A stretch of 36,351 nt of DNA. Source: BRH-c54 sp036567945. Lineage in GTDB: Bacteria > Bacteroidota > Bacteroidia > Flavobacteriales_E > Vicingaceae. How positions within the stretch are numbered: position 1 is the stretch's first letter; each line of letters begins with the position of its first letter. The stretch covers positions 1-36,351 of the forward strand of contig DATCTM010000009.1 in the NCBI GenBank assembly GCA_036567945.1, written 5' to 3'. The notes beneath the pieces were generated by a model, which was given only the letters and a program-made list of their open reading frames with translations, had not been told where the DNA came from and ran no database searches. Shown one piece after another: positions 1-8,914 of the stretch. Position numbers and translations under genes: made by a program.

Positions 1-327
1 ATAAGAGCAGAAAACGGAGCAGGATTAATGACCCAAGTACCAACAGACGGACAATGGGTGGTGATGGCAACAAGCATCAATGAACTAGCCACAGCAAGTT
101 TTGCGGCTTATCCTAATCCATTTACAGAACAACTCCACATACAACTAAAACAAGCACAAGCAACAGCAATAAGCCTATATGACAATAGCGGAAAACTGAT
201 ATTTACTAAGAACATCAGCAGCAGCACTACTATAGACATGAGTCAGTATCAACTAAAGGCTGGGAATTATCATTTGACAATTATAGTTAATGATAAAACA
301 GATGCTGTGAAATTGTTGAAGCAGTAA
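1..327 (+). CDS. C-terminal end of a T9SS cargo protein (partial)
   Basis: The reading frame is open to the left edge of the window, so this is the 3' end of a longer gene; the ATG at 28 is probably an internal Met. The last ~75 residues form a type A T9SS sorting domain: a YPNPF motif at about residue 37 from the window edge, a beta-rich stretch with an LYDNSGK turn, and a C-terminal GNYHLTI...KLLKQ strand. Such domains direct proteins through the outer membrane to the surface or medium; the functional part lies outside the window. Codon use differs from the rest of the window (many CTA, ATA, AGC and ACA/ACC codons in place of TTA, ATT and AGT). That may reflect a repetitive surface protein or a different origin. 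It converges on the minus-strand gene at 401. Confidence 0.85.
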   Translation: MRAENGAGLMTQVPTDGQWVVMATSINELATASFAAYPNPFTEQLHIQLKQAQATAISLYDNSGKLIFTKNISSSTTIDMSQYQLKAGNYHLTIIVNDKTDAVKLLKQ

Positions 328-400
328 GAACTAAATGATAGAAAAGTATAACAAATGCTAAGCGTGGTAGAAAAACAGAAATAGTAAGGGGTATTATAAA

Positions 401-1939
401 CTATTTCGAATCACTTTTTTCCATAGCCAGCTTCACAAAAGATTGTTTGGTTATTTTGCTATCCAACCATAAGATAAAATCAAAATAATCTAACGCTATT
501 TTTTCATAAGGATCTTCAAAAACGTTCATTAAATTTTCTTTAAAGATAATGAATTGTTCTTGTTGTTTTTCCTCATTTTTTGCTTTTACTAATTTCCTCA
601 TTTCGTTTAAGAAAACTGTTTCCAGTTTAAAATCTCTTTTGTTAACGGTAAGAAAACGCTTGGTAGATTTTATATTATATTCCAGTAAATCAATATTGTT
701 CAGTTCAAAATGAATGATGAGGTTTACTAATCTGGCAAAAGTATATACATCATCTCTTAGTCCGGGTTTGTTTTCATTTAATACCATATTAATGTATTTC
801 AGAGCACTTTTTAAATCATCTGTAAAGAAATAAACCCTAGAAATATTGTAATAAAACAACATTTCTTCTTCTTTGTTTATTTTGCCATCAAAATGCTGTA
901 ACCCTTCAATAATTTTAGGGATAACCTGTTTAATGGCTTTCATGTAGTTGCCCATTTTAATATGTACATTCAGCTCAGCATTAAATGGAATAGAAAATAG
1001 TTTTAACTGGATGTCCATACTTTCAAAACCACGTTTAGATAAAAGCCCTTTCATCTTATTTATAATTTTGAAGGTCTCATCCCACTCGCCTTTGCTAAGG
1101 TGAGCGTACATTACACTATTTAATGCTCTAATGTATCTTTTAGGTAGTTCTTGCATTATGGGTGGGTTGTCCTCCATAATTTTTACTACATGACTAAAAT
1201 TACTGAAAGCTCCTTCTAAGTTTTGATCGGTAACAGCACAAAGTCCTTTAATAGAAAGACAAGCAGTTGCTGCTTTTATAGAGTGAGCAGTTCCTTTGTT
1301 CACAATAAGTGGGTGATTGGCAATTTTTTTAATTTCCTCACGACCTTCAACATTTCGTGTAAAACCACTTTTTCTAATAATGTAGTTTATTTTTGAATAC
1401 AGTTTTTGGTATTCGGCAATATTTCTAAGTTTTTCTAAACAGTCGGCCTCTTCTTCAATAAGATTCTCCATGTTTACTTTAAACTTATTATCTAAAAAAG
1501 CTTCTTCAATGAGTTTCTTTTCCCAATCTATTAAATCTAATAAGAAGTAAAATTTCTCGTATGTATAAGCAATTCCTTTAGCACGTTGTATGTTTTTAAA
1601 ACACTCAGTGTAAAGTGCTTTATTAAATAAAAGTTCAATGTTTCTGAGGTTTTCTTGTAAAACAGAAGCAGCAGAATTGTCAGAATAAAAGCTTCTTAAG
1701 CTTTTTAATATGAGTTTGTAAAGGTGGTTTTTTTCTGAAGGTAAATGTTTAATGAATTTTTCATTTTTAAGTTTCTCTTTAACCGCTTCTTCATCGTAAT
1801 CTTCTAATTCATCAATACATTCAAAAAGTTTCATGTAATTTTTGTCGCCTGTTTGTAATGACGACATTAATTTAAAATATCTTTTTTCGGACTTAGTAAG
1901 TGATTTTATTAAATAAAATAACTCTTTAGAAGGTTTCAT
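401..1939 (-). CDS. Conserved helical protein of unknown function, 512 aa
   Basis: I do not recognise a named family. The protein has no signal peptide and no membrane segment, so it is probably cytoplasmic. It starts with MKPSKELFYLIKSLTKSEKRYF and continues as an almost entirely alpha-helical, Lys/Glu/Leu-rich chain. The periodic helix pairs around residues 220-420 (for example the stretch with SRVYFFTDDLKSALKYIN) resemble a TPR-like solenoid, which would suggest a protein-binding scaffold. The start is an ATG at 1939 and the stop is TAG. It is a single-gene unit, convergent with the T9SS cargo gene and divergent from the M1 peptidase, with a 242-base AT-rich gap in which I see no clear promoter. 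The gene call is firm; the role is unknown. Confidence 0.8.
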   Translation of the reverse strand: MKPSKELFYLIKSLTKSEKRYFKLMSSLQTGDKNYMKLFECIDELEDYDEEAVKEKLKNEKFIKHLPSEKNHLYKLILKSLRSFYSDNSAASVLQENLRNIELLFNKALYTECFKNIQRAKGIAYTYEKFYFLLDLIDWEKKLIEEAFLDNKFKVNMENLIEEEADCLEKLRNIAEYQKLYSKINYIIRKSGFTRNVEGREEIKKIANHPLIVNKGTAHSIKAATACLSIKGLCAVTDQNLEGAFSNFSHVVKIMEDNPPIMQELPKRYIRALNSVMYAHLSKGEWDETFKIINKMKGLLSKRGFESMDIQLKLFSIPFNAELNVHIKMGNYMKAIKQVIPKIIEGLQHFDGKINKEEEMLFYYNISRVYFFTDDLKSALKYINMVLNENKPGLRDDVYTFARLVNLIIHFELNNIDLLEYNIKSTKRFLTVNKRDFKLETVFLNEMRKLVKAKNEEKQQEQFIIFKENLMNVFEDPYEKIALDYFDFILWLDSKITKQSFVKLAMEKSDSK

Positions 1940-2181
1940 ATTAGTAAGTAGTTTTTGTGAAAATTTTAAAACTTAATTTACATAAAATCAATAATTTATT
2001 AAAAATGGTTTTTTATAAATTTGTTTGATAGCATTACAATATTACTATAAATTAGTTAGATGTTAAAATTAAGTAAAAAAATATATTGTTTGGTTAATTT
2101 TTTTTGATGGATAAAGTTTAGAGGATTAATATTCTTTCTGTTTTTGTATTTTTACAATGAATTATTACTGAAATATCTACC

Positions 2182-4554
2182 ATGAAAAAAATATTATTTT
2201 TTATAGCGATTACTATTTTCACTTTAACGACAACTTATGCTCAAGTAAAACTAACAGATGTTCATAACAAAGCCTTAAATAGTAGGAGCGATACCATTGA
2301 TATTCTGAATTATCAAATAAATTTAGATATTACTGATTTTACAAATAAAGTAGTTACAGGAAATTGTAAAATAACCTTCACAACCAAAATCAATGGAATT
2401 AATCTACTCGATTTAGATTTATTGGAGCTTAATGTAGATTCCGTTAAAGATGCGGCTAATAATTCACTCACTTTTAGTTATAATGATACCTTGTTGGTAG
2501 TCAATTTACCCACTTTAATGAATGTTGGAGATACTGTTGAAATAACTGTTTTTTATAATGGAACTCCGCAAACAGATAATAGCGGTTTTGGCGGTTTTTA
2601 TTTTGATAATACCTATGCCTATAATTTAGGAGTAGGCTTTAATGCAGATCCTCATAATTATGGAAGAGTTTGGTTCCCGTGTTTCGATAATTTTGTAGAA
2701 CATGCTACTTATGAGTTTAATATTATTACTTCCGGAGGTAAAAAAGCTCATTGTAATGGAGTGTTGGTTAGTGATTCTGTAATTACAGGAGATACTATTG
2801 TTAGAAAATGGATAATGAATGAACCAATCCCAACCTATTTGGTAGGTATTGCTGTTTCAGATTACGCAACTGTTCATCAAAATTTTTTAGGCACCAATGG
2901 AAGCATTCCTGTGGAATTAGTGGCTAGAGCTCCCGATACTACTAGTTTAAAAAATTCATTTGTAAACTTAAATCAAGCATTAACAATTTACGAAAATCAA
3001 TATGGTCCGTATTTATGGAGTAAAATAGGTTTTGTGTTAGTACCTTTTAATGGTGGTGCTATGGAACATGCAACATGTGTGGCTTACCCTAGAGTTGCCG
3101 CAAATGGTAGCTTGGCTTATGAAACATTAATGGCTCACGAATTTGCTCACCATTGGTGGGGTGATTTAGTAACTTGCGAAACTGCCGGAGATATGTGGAT
3201 TAACGAAGGTTTTGCGACTTATTCAGAACATATTTTTACAGAATTTTTATACGGTAGAGATGCCTATATGACTGATGTAAAAGCTAATCATAAACAAGTA
3301 TTACAGTTTGCTCATATAGATGATGATGGGTTTAGGTCGTTAAGTAATATGGATCATGCTTACACGTATGGAACACATTCTTACTTAAAAGGTGCTTCAG
3401 TTGCTCATAATATGAGAGCTTATTTGGGTGATTCTTTGTTTTTTTATGGTGTGCAACAGTTAATGGATAGTTTTAAGTTTAAAAATATTAATCCAACAGA
3501 ATTCAAAGATTTTTTAACCACTTCTACAGGTGTTAACATGACGAATTTTTTTAATGATTGGGTATTGAGTCCGGGATTTTCTAATTTTAAAGTAGATTCT
3601 TTTAATGTAATATTGAATTCACCTAATTATGACGTAACGCTTTATGTTCAGCAAAAATTAAGAGGAGCTACTAATTTCCATACAGGAACTCCGCTTGAAG
3701 TAACTTTTTATGACAATAATTGGAATAAATTTACAACCGATATTGTAGCCTCCGGACAATATTCCACTGCTTTGGTGAGTGTGCCTTTTCAGCCAACAGT
3801 AGTAATTTTAAACGAAGCTAATTTGTTAAACCAAGCTAGAACAGATAATCAGCTTAAAGTTAAAAATACGTTTAATCCTCAACTTCAAAATCTTACCTTA
3901 GTAAGAGTTGGTGTAGATGCTGTTAGCGATTCTGCTTTGTTACATATTGAACATCATTGGGTTGCTCCCGATTCAGTAAAAAATAATGTAAATAACTATA
4001 AGATATCATCTAGCAGGTATTGGCGATTTACAGGTATTTTACCAATTGGCTTTTCGGCTTCTGCCAGAATAGATTTTGATGGTAGAGCAAGTAGTGGGTT
4101 TTTAGATATAGATTTGCTTTCAGTAAACCATGATAGTTTGGTTTTACTTTACAGAGAAGATGCACATGATGATTGGCAAGAGTTTCCTTATTATAGTAAA
4201 ACTGTTATACCAGGAGTTCCTTATGGATATGTAGTCATAGATAGTTTGTTGTTAGGAGAATATGCTTTTGCAAATAGTCCGAGTGCTGTGGCTATTGATG
4301 AAATTAAGAATAAGGAAGTTGCTGTAATAGAAATATTTCCAAACCCTACCAATGATGTGTTTTGGTTAAAAACGCTTGCTCCATATAATCAATTACAAGT
4401 TGTTGTTTATGATGTGTTGGGTAATATTGCTCATGAAGAGGTTTTTACAAACGAATTAAAAATTGATGTTTCAGATTGGAATTCGGGAAATTATATTGTT
4501 ACTGTATTTAATGATAATCAATTAATTCAAACAGGAAAGTTAGTGGTTCAATAA
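2182..4554 (+). CDS. Secreted M1-family zinc aminopeptidase with T9SS sorting domain
   Basis: This is an extracellular or surface metallopeptidase that removes N-terminal residues from peptides. It has an N-terminal signal peptide (cleavage near TYA-Q, residue 20) and the M1 N-terminal beta domain. The substrate motif reads GGAMEH at 291-296, a variant of GAMEN with His in the last position. The zinc site is complete: H319-E320-x-x-H323 with E342 eighteen residues downstream in the WINEGFATY context. A beta-rich region follows, then a T9SS type A sorting domain starting at the FPNP motif (719-722). M1 peptidases with T9SS domains are common in Bacteroidota and fit a peptide-scavenging lifestyle. 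The stop overlaps the stop region of the minus-strand OstA-like gene by 7 bases. Family assignment is secure; substrate preference is not known. Confidence 0.95.
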   Translation: MKKILFFIAITIFTLTTTYAQVKLTDVHNKALNSRSDTIDILNYQINLDITDFTNKVVTGNCKITFTTKINGINLLDLDLLELNVDSVKDAANNSLTFSYNDTLLVVNLPTLMNVGDTVEITVFYNGTPQTDNSGFGGFYFDNTYAYNLGVGFNADPHNYGRVWFPCFDNFVEHATYEFNIITSGGKKAHCNGVLVSDSVITGDTIVRKWIMNEPIPTYLVGIAVSDYATVHQNFLGTNGSIPVELVARAPDTTSLKNSFVNLNQALTIYENQYGPYLWSKIGFVLVPFNGGAMEHATCVAYPRVAANGSLAYETLMAHEFAHHWWGDLVTCETAGDMWINEGFATYSEHIFTEFLYGRDAYMTDVKANHKQVLQFAHIDDDGFRSLSNMDHAYTYGTHSYLKGASVAHNMRAYLGDSLFFYGVQQLMDSFKFKNINPTEFKDFLTTSTGVNMTNFFNDWVLSPGFSNFKVDSFNVILNSPNYDVTLYVQQKLRGATNFHTGTPLEVTFYDNNWNKFTTDIVASGQYSTALVSVPFQPTVVILNEANLLNQARTDNQLKVKNTFNPQLQNLTLVRVGVDAVSDSALLHIEHHWVAPDSVKNNVNNYKISSSRYWRFTGILPIGFSASARIDFDGRASSGFLDIDLLSVNHDSLVLLYREDAHDDWQEFPYYSKTVIPGVPYGYVVIDSLLLGEYAFANSPSAVAIDEIKNKEVAVIEIFPNPTNDVFWLKTLAPYNQLQVVVYDVLGNIAHEEVFTNELKIDVSDWNSGNYIVTVFNDNQLIQTGKLVVQ

Positions 4555-6113
4555 ATATCAAACTGATCTGTTGGTCGGTCAATTTCGTTCCAGTTGAACC
4601 CTTTTAAAATTAAGTCTTTTGGTGAAGGCTCATTAATTGGATGAAAAACACCATCAGGATCTTTAATGAAAGTTAGTGATTTTAGGGTGTTATCTTCCAA
4701 GAAAATAAGCATGTCATTCCCAGTAGCTTTGTTTACACCTATATACCTGTTATCATCGTCTTTAGCAAAATAAATTGTTTCTGCTTGGTTGTGTACTTCA
4801 ATTTTGTAAAGTTTTTTCTCCTTAAAATAACCCACCATATCAATACCTTTAATTTGGTTAAAGTGTTTGTGTATCGAATCTGCTATGGAAATTATAAAAG
4901 CATTTTTCTCCATAAAAATGGCATCAATGGCTTTGTTTTTCATTTGTAAATAGATGAAATCGGCTGTTAATTGGTTTTCGTTAGACCAAATAATAGGGTC
5001 TCTATAAAAATTCACAGTTGAATCGGCAAAATTATACACTACAGAATCTGCCTTGCCTTGCATATCGCTTTTAAAAAATTTTACTTTATGGTAAGCCAAT
5101 AAATTTCTTAGCGTATCTACACTCAATGTGTCATGGTTAAGAGAATCTAAATCGTATTTATAACTGGCGTAAACTTTAAAAGTATCGGCATGTAAATAAA
5201 GTGTATCATTATCCATAAATTGCATTAGTAAAGCCTCTTTGGTAATAACGGCACTATCTTTTAGCTCGAAAAGCTGAACATCATCGCCTAAAATTTGTAA
5301 ATCATCAGCAGTATCTTTTATTAACGCATTACATGTAATTTTTCCATACCCTAAATCTCTGTTATAGAAAATAGTATCGCCATAAATAAATTTATTTTCC
5401 GAGTAAATGTAAGAGTCGGTATAAAATTCTGAAGTATTATTTTTAGTGTTATACCAACCATTATTGGTATAGATAAAGTTTTCATCACTTAAAATAGTGG
5501 TTTTTCCAAGAAAATAAACTGTTTCGGTAGAGGAATGAAATTTTAGAGTGTCAGCAAATATTTTATATTGAGGGTTGGTAAGCACCACATTTTCTTTAAA
5601 ATAAAAAGATTGATGGTTGGCATGGTAATATCCTTTTTCAGAAGTAAGCGTATCCTGTTGTTGGCGGCTAATCATTTCTCCACCATTATAATAATAGGCA
5701 ATGTTAGAAGTCCTATCGTAGTCTAAAAATTTAGTGGTTAATATAACATCTTTATTAATAAGTTGAATGTTTCCTCTAAGAATAGCTTTTTTAGTATTGC
5801 CATAGTAAATTAAAGAGTCGCCTGTAAGTTGCAACGAATCACCTTGAATAATTTTTACACGACTATAAGCATGCATGCTATTGCTTTCAGAAAAAACATA
5901 AGCACTATCGCAAAACATAAGTACATCATCATGTTTTAGTTGAACATCTCCAATTAATTTTTTAGCTTTTTTACCTGTTGATTCATCATATTCTAAAGAA
6001 TTAGCATTAAGAATTTCTATTTGAGCAGGTTTCTGTGCCAAGCATAAAGCAGTAACTCCTGACAAAAGTAGGAGTAATAAGCTTTTTAGAAAGAAATTTT
6101 GCTGTAACATCAT
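4548..6113 (-). CDS. OstA-like (LptA/LptD N-terminal type) envelope protein
   Basis: The 521-residue protein has a signal peptide (hydrophobic run 11-23, cleavage near LAQ, residue 26) and then a long series of short beta repeats. These carry the OstA/LptA pattern: an early ANSLEYDESTGKK segment followed by repeated phrases such as GDVQLKHDDV, LTGDSLIYYGN, LRGNIQLINKDV and ADTLKF. Proteins of this type form the beta-jellyroll bridge that carries lipopolysaccharide across the periplasm; this Bacteroidota family (OstA-like) is longer than LptA and lacks the LptD barrel. A role in LPS transport is inferred from the fold family only. Two adjacent Met codons (6113, 6110) could serve as start. It is divergent from the Cys/Lys-rich gene. 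Confidence 0.85.
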   Translation of the reverse strand: MMLQQNFFLKSLLLLLLSGVTALCLAQKPAQIEILNANSLEYDESTGKKAKKLIGDVQLKHDDVLMFCDSAYVFSESNSMHAYSRVKIIQGDSLQLTGDSLIYYGNTKKAILRGNIQLINKDVILTTKFLDYDRTSNIAYYYNGGEMISRQQQDTLTSEKGYYHANHQSFYFKENVVLTNPQYKIFADTLKFHSSTETVYFLGKTTILSDENFIYTNNGWYNTKNNTSEFYTDSYIYSENKFIYGDTIFYNRDLGYGKITCNALIKDTADDLQILGDDVQLFELKDSAVITKEALLMQFMDNDTLYLHADTFKVYASYKYDLDSLNHDTLSVDTLRNLLAYHKVKFFKSDMQGKADSVVYNFADSTVNFYRDPIIWSNENQLTADFIYLQMKNKAIDAIFMEKNAFIISIADSIHKHFNQIKGIDMVGYFKEKKLYKIEVHNQAETIYFAKDDDNRYIGVNKATGNDMLIFLEDNTLKSLTFIKDPDGVFHPINEPSPKDLILKGFNWNEIDRPTDQFDIY

Positions 6114-6324
6114 TAATTAAATAGGCAAAAGACAATATTAATAAAATAATTTCATGTGTTTATATCAATTGTTTTTGGTCAGGAACAATTAAAAATAGAA
6201 TAATAAAAGAATGAATTTGTCTTTAATACAAAATAAAAGTTTTTAAATTTTTAACATTTCAATACATTATTTCATTAAAAAATGTATATCTTTACTCCTC
6301 AATATTCAACTAAACACAAAAACA

Positions 6325-6585
6325 ATGAAAAAATTATTTTTAGCAGTTGCCTTAATCAGTTTTGTTGGTTTAAGCAATGTAGAAGCTACTCCATGTGATG
6401 GTGGAAAATGCGACAAGAAAGAATGTACAGATAAAAAACACAAAAAAGAATGTACAGATAAAAAAACTGCTGACAAAAAAGCTTGCGCTTCAAAAGACGG
6501 AAAAAAATCTTGTTGTGCAAGTAAAGCAAAAGCATCTACTAGCGATGATAAAGTAGAAAAAACTGAAAAAAAATCAGCTGAATAA
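6325..6585 (+). CDS. Small exported Cys/Lys-rich protein, 86 aa
   Basis: The protein starts with a clear signal peptide (MKKLFLAVALISFVGLSNVEA, cleavage about residue 21). The mature part of about 65 residues is mostly Lys, Asp, Glu and Ser with seven cysteines (24, 29, 34, 43, 54, 63, 64). A unit KKECTDKK occurs twice (32-39 and 41-48), and the duplication is also visible in the DNA near 6418-6465. There is no recognisable domain. Clustered cysteines in a small periplasmic protein suggest metal binding or disulphide chemistry, but this is inference. It stands alone, divergent from the OstA-like gene, and is followed by a strong hairpin terminator. The signal peptide, ATG start and terminator make it a real gene. 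Confidence 0.75.
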   Translation: MKKLFLAVALISFVGLSNVEATPCDGGKCDKKECTDKKHKKECTDKKTADKKACASKDGKKSCCASKAKASTSDDKVEKTEKKSAE

Positions 6586-6606
6586 TTAATTGATTTTTAA
6601 AGTTAT

Positions 6607-6641
6607 AAAAAAGACCAAACATATTATGTTTGGTCTTTTTT
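6607..6641 (+). terminator. Rho-independent terminator after the Cys/Lys-rich gene
   Basis: A perfect 16-bp inverted repeat (6607-6622 with 6626-6641, core GACCAAACAT/ATGTTTGGTC) with a 3-base loop, A-run on the left arm and T-run on the right. It lies 22 bases after the stop of the 86-aa gene and separates it from the oxidoreductase. Confidence 0.9.
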
Positions 6642-6669
6642 GTTTTAGGTAGATGCTAAATGCCAATAT

Positions 6670-6704
6670 ATTGTTTTTAAAGCTCAAACAATTTTTTACC
6701 TTTG
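6670..6704 (+). promoter_or_regulatory. Bacteroidota-type promoter for the bi-domain oxidoreductase
   Basis: A -7 box TACCTTTG (6697-6704) matches TAnnTTTG exactly. A possible -33 element ATTG lies at 6670-6673 with a 23-base spacer, slightly longer than usual. The start codon is 18 bases downstream of the -7 box. Confidence 0.6.
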
Positions 6705-6722
6705 TTTACTTAACAAGTAAAA

Positions 6723-8819
6723 ATGGAACAACTTACTCAGAATTTAAAAGACGGATTTATGCAATTACTGGAAGTTCCTTTTCCTGCATTGGAAAAAGGA
6801 CAGATAATGGTTAGAAATCATTATTCAGTAATTAGTGCAGGAACGGAAGGAAAGACTGTAAAAGATGCTCGTTTGGGCTATATTGGTAAAGCAAAAGCTC
6901 GAAAAGATGAGGTAAAAAAGGTAATTACAGCAGCACAAACTTTTGGGGTAATGAAAACTTACCAAATGGTAAAAAATAAATTGGAAAGTCCCTCGCCATT
7001 AGGTTATAGTTGTGCCGGAGAAGTAATAGCTGTTGCTGAAGATATTACTGAATTTAATGTTGGAGATGTTGTTGCTTGTGGAGGAAATACAGCTAATCAT
7101 TCCGAAGTGGTCGTTGTTCCCAAAAATTTGTGTGTAAAAATTAATAACCAAGAAATTTTAAAATCGGCTGCATTTACCACTATTGGAGCCATTGCTATGC
7201 AAGGAGTAAGACAAGCAGAAGTGGTGTTAGGGGAATCTTGTGTAGTAATAGGATTAGGATTGGTTGGACAACTTACGTTACAGTTGCTTAAAGCTGCGGG
7301 AGTAAAAACCATAGGAATTGATATAGATAATCAACAAGTAGCGTTGGCCCATAAAAATGGTTTTGAAAATGCTTGGGAAAGGGGTACTAACGGGATTGAA
7401 GAAATTATTTTACAGCAAACTAATGGTTATGGAGCAGACTCAGTAATTATTACTGCTGGAACTTCATCGTTAGACCCAATAAATTTTGCCGGAGAAATAG
7501 CTCGTAAAAAAGCCAATATTGTTATTGTGGGAGCTGTTCCTACAGGTTTTGATAGAAAAAATTATTATCAAAAAGAATTGACTTTAAAAATGTCTTCTTC
7601 TTATGGTCCGGGAAGAAATGATGTGGAATACGAACAAAAAGGACATGATTATCCTATTAGTCATGTACGTTGGACAGAAAACCGCAATATGCAAGCTTTT
7701 GTAGAGTTGATTGAGAACAAGAAAATAGACTTAACACATATTGTTTCTCATGTTTTTCCGTTCAATAAAGCCAAAGAAGCTTATGAGTTAATTGTCAATA
7801 AATCTGAAAACTTTTGCGGCATTGTTTTGGAATATGATGTGAAAAAGGAATTGAAAAATGAGCAAATAACCATTTCCAAAACACTACATCCCGGTAAGGT
7901 GAAAATAGGATTTATTGGAGCGGGTTCTTTTGCTCAGAATTTTTTATTACCCAACTTAAAAAATCAACACTTAGTAAGTGTGGCCACCAACAGATCTAAT
8001 ACTGCAAGAAATGTAGCTAACAAGTTTGGTTTTGAAAACTGCACAGGAGATGCCGACAATATTATTAATAATGAAGACATCAATACCGTTTTTATTGCTA
8101 CACCACACCACTTACATGCTAAATATGTTATAAAAGCATTGAATGCGAATAAAAATGTATTTGTAGAAAAACCACTTTGTTTAACTTCTAATGAATTAGA
8201 AGAAATAAAGGAAGCCGCTGTTAAAAGTAAAGGACAGTTAATGGTAGGCTTTAATCGTAGGTTTGCTCCTCAAATTGTGGAATTGAAAAATAAATTAGGA
8301 AATGCCTTGCCTAAAGCCATTAACTATAGAATTAATGCAGGAAAAGTTGCTGCCAATCATTGGATAAATGATCCTGAAATTGGTGGTGGAAGAATTATTG
8401 GAGAAGCTTGTCATTTTATTGATTTATGCCGATTTATTGCCGATTCCCCTATAAAAAAGATTACTGCCAACGCATTGTCATCAGCTAATAGTATTCAGGA
8501 TACGGTTAGTATTAGTATAGCTTTTGAAAACGGAAGTATTGCTTCAATTTCTTATTTTTCTAACGGAAGTAAAAAGTTAGCTAAAGAGTATTTAGAAGTT
8601 TTTTGTGGTGAACAGTCAATTATACTTGATGATTTTAAAACCGCTACTATTTATGGTAAATCAAAGCATAAAACGAAGCTAGCTCAACAAGAAAAAGGAC
8701 ATCAGCAAGAAATAGCTGCTTTTATAGAAGCTGTTAAACAAGGTACACCACTTCCTATATCTTTTGAAGAATGTTATGAAAGTACTAAAGCTACTTTTGA
8801 AGTAGTGGAACAGTTATAA
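6723..8819 (+). CDS. Bi-domain oxidoreductase (MDR dehydrogenase fused to Gfo/Idh/MocA domain)
   Basis: Two nucleotide-binding oxidoreductases are joined in one 698-residue cytoplasmic chain. Residues ~1-380 are a medium-chain dehydrogenase with Rossmann motif G177-L-G179-L-V-G182; the catalytic-zinc Cys position reads ISAGTEG, so classical zinc alcohol dehydrogenase chemistry is doubtful. Residues ~393-698 are a Gfo/Idh/MocA domain with GFIGAGSFA (396-404) and the catalytic E482-K483-P484 motif. In Bacteroidota and other bacteria this fusion sits in exopolysaccharide or glycan gene clusters and is thought to modify a nucleotide sugar or sugar; the exact reaction is not established. Here the haem-type operon separates it from the other polysaccharide genes that start at 16111. 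The start is ATG 6723, downstream of a TACCTTTG promoter. Confidence 0.92.
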   Translation: MEQLTQNLKDGFMQLLEVPFPALEKGQIMVRNHYSVISAGTEGKTVKDARLGYIGKAKARKDEVKKVITAAQTFGVMKTYQMVKNKLESPSPLGYSCAGEVIAVAEDITEFNVGDVVACGGNTANHSEVVVVPKNLCVKINNQEILKSAAFTTIGAIAMQGVRQAEVVLGESCVVIGLGLVGQLTLQLLKAAGVKTIGIDIDNQQVALAHKNGFENAWERGTNGIEEIILQQTNGYGADSVIITAGTSSLDPINFAGEIARKKANIVIVGAVPTGFDRKNYYQKELTLKMSSSYGPGRNDVEYEQKGHDYPISHVRWTENRNMQAFVELIENKKIDLTHIVSHVFPFNKAKEAYELIVNKSENFCGIVLEYDVKKELKNEQITISKTLHPGKVKIGFIGAGSFAQNFLLPNLKNQHLVSVATNRSNTARNVANKFGFENCTGDADNIINNEDINTVFIATPHHLHAKYVIKALNANKNVFVEKPLCLTSNELEEIKEAAVKSKGQLMVGFNRRFAPQIVELKNKLGNALPKAINYRINAGKVAANHWINDPEIGGGRIIGEACHFIDLCRFIADSPIKKITANALSSANSIQDTVSISIAFENGSIASISYFSNGSKKLAKEYLEVFCGEQSIILDDFKTATIYGKSKHKTKLAQQEKGHQQEIAAFIEAVKQGTPLPISFEECYESTKATFEVVEQL

Positions 8820-8824
8820 CTTTT

Positions 8825-8844
8825 AATACCTTAAAAAAGGTATT
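8825..8844 (+). repeat. Dyad copy 1 (AATACC-N8-GGTATT), possible terminator or operator
   Basis: The 20-mer has arms AATACC and GGTATT; with the inner TT/AA the stem is 8 bp with a 4-base AAAA loop, followed by TTATT. It lies 6 bases after the oxidoreductase stop and so could act as its terminator. It is also repeated 70 bases downstream with 18 of 20 bases identical, which a simple terminator does not explain. Confidence 0.7.
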
Positions 8845-8875
8845 TTATTGTCTTTAATGTTTTTAAATAATTGTA

Positions 8876-8891
8876 AATCAAATATTTGATT
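8876..8891. promoter_or_regulatory. Perfect 16-bp palindrome upstream of the HmuY-like operon
   Basis: AATCAAAT is followed directly by ATTTGATT, a perfect palindrome without spacer, located between the two AATACC-N8-GGTATT dyads and about 20 bases upstream of the -33 element. It has the size and symmetry of an operator for a dimeric regulator. The regulator is unknown; it is not a match to the enterobacterial Fur box that I can claim. Confidence 0.5.
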
Positions 8892-8894
8892 CAT

Positions 8895-8914
8895 AATACC
8901 ACAAAAAAGGTATT
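8895..8914. repeat. Dyad copy 2 (AATACC-N8-GGTATT), overlapping the -33 element
   Basis: Second copy of the 20-mer at 8825-8844, differing only at the two bases after AATACC (AC in place of TT). The arms are 6 bp with an 8-base spacer. The right arm overlaps the putative -33 element ATTG (8912-8915), where a bound repressor would block transcription. Confidence 0.6.

Noticed and set aside
379..406. Possible terminator hairpin AAATAGT/ACTATTT between the first two genes
   Set aside because: Only a 7-bp AT stem with a 14-base loop, running into the coding end of the minus-strand gene; too weak to call.
1940..2181. Promoter pair in the gap between the helical protein and the M1 peptidase
   Set aside because: Very AT-rich; only near matches such as TATTTTTA were seen and no -33 partner, so no element is claimed.
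6418..6465. Short tandem repeat as a CRISPR-like or phase-variable tract
   Set aside because: It is a single in-frame duplication of a coding unit (KKECTDKK), with no spacers or further copies.
7097..7312. Minus-strand ORF inside the bi-domain oxidoreductase
   Set aside because: Antisense to a well-supported enzyme domain; no recognisable features and no promoter.
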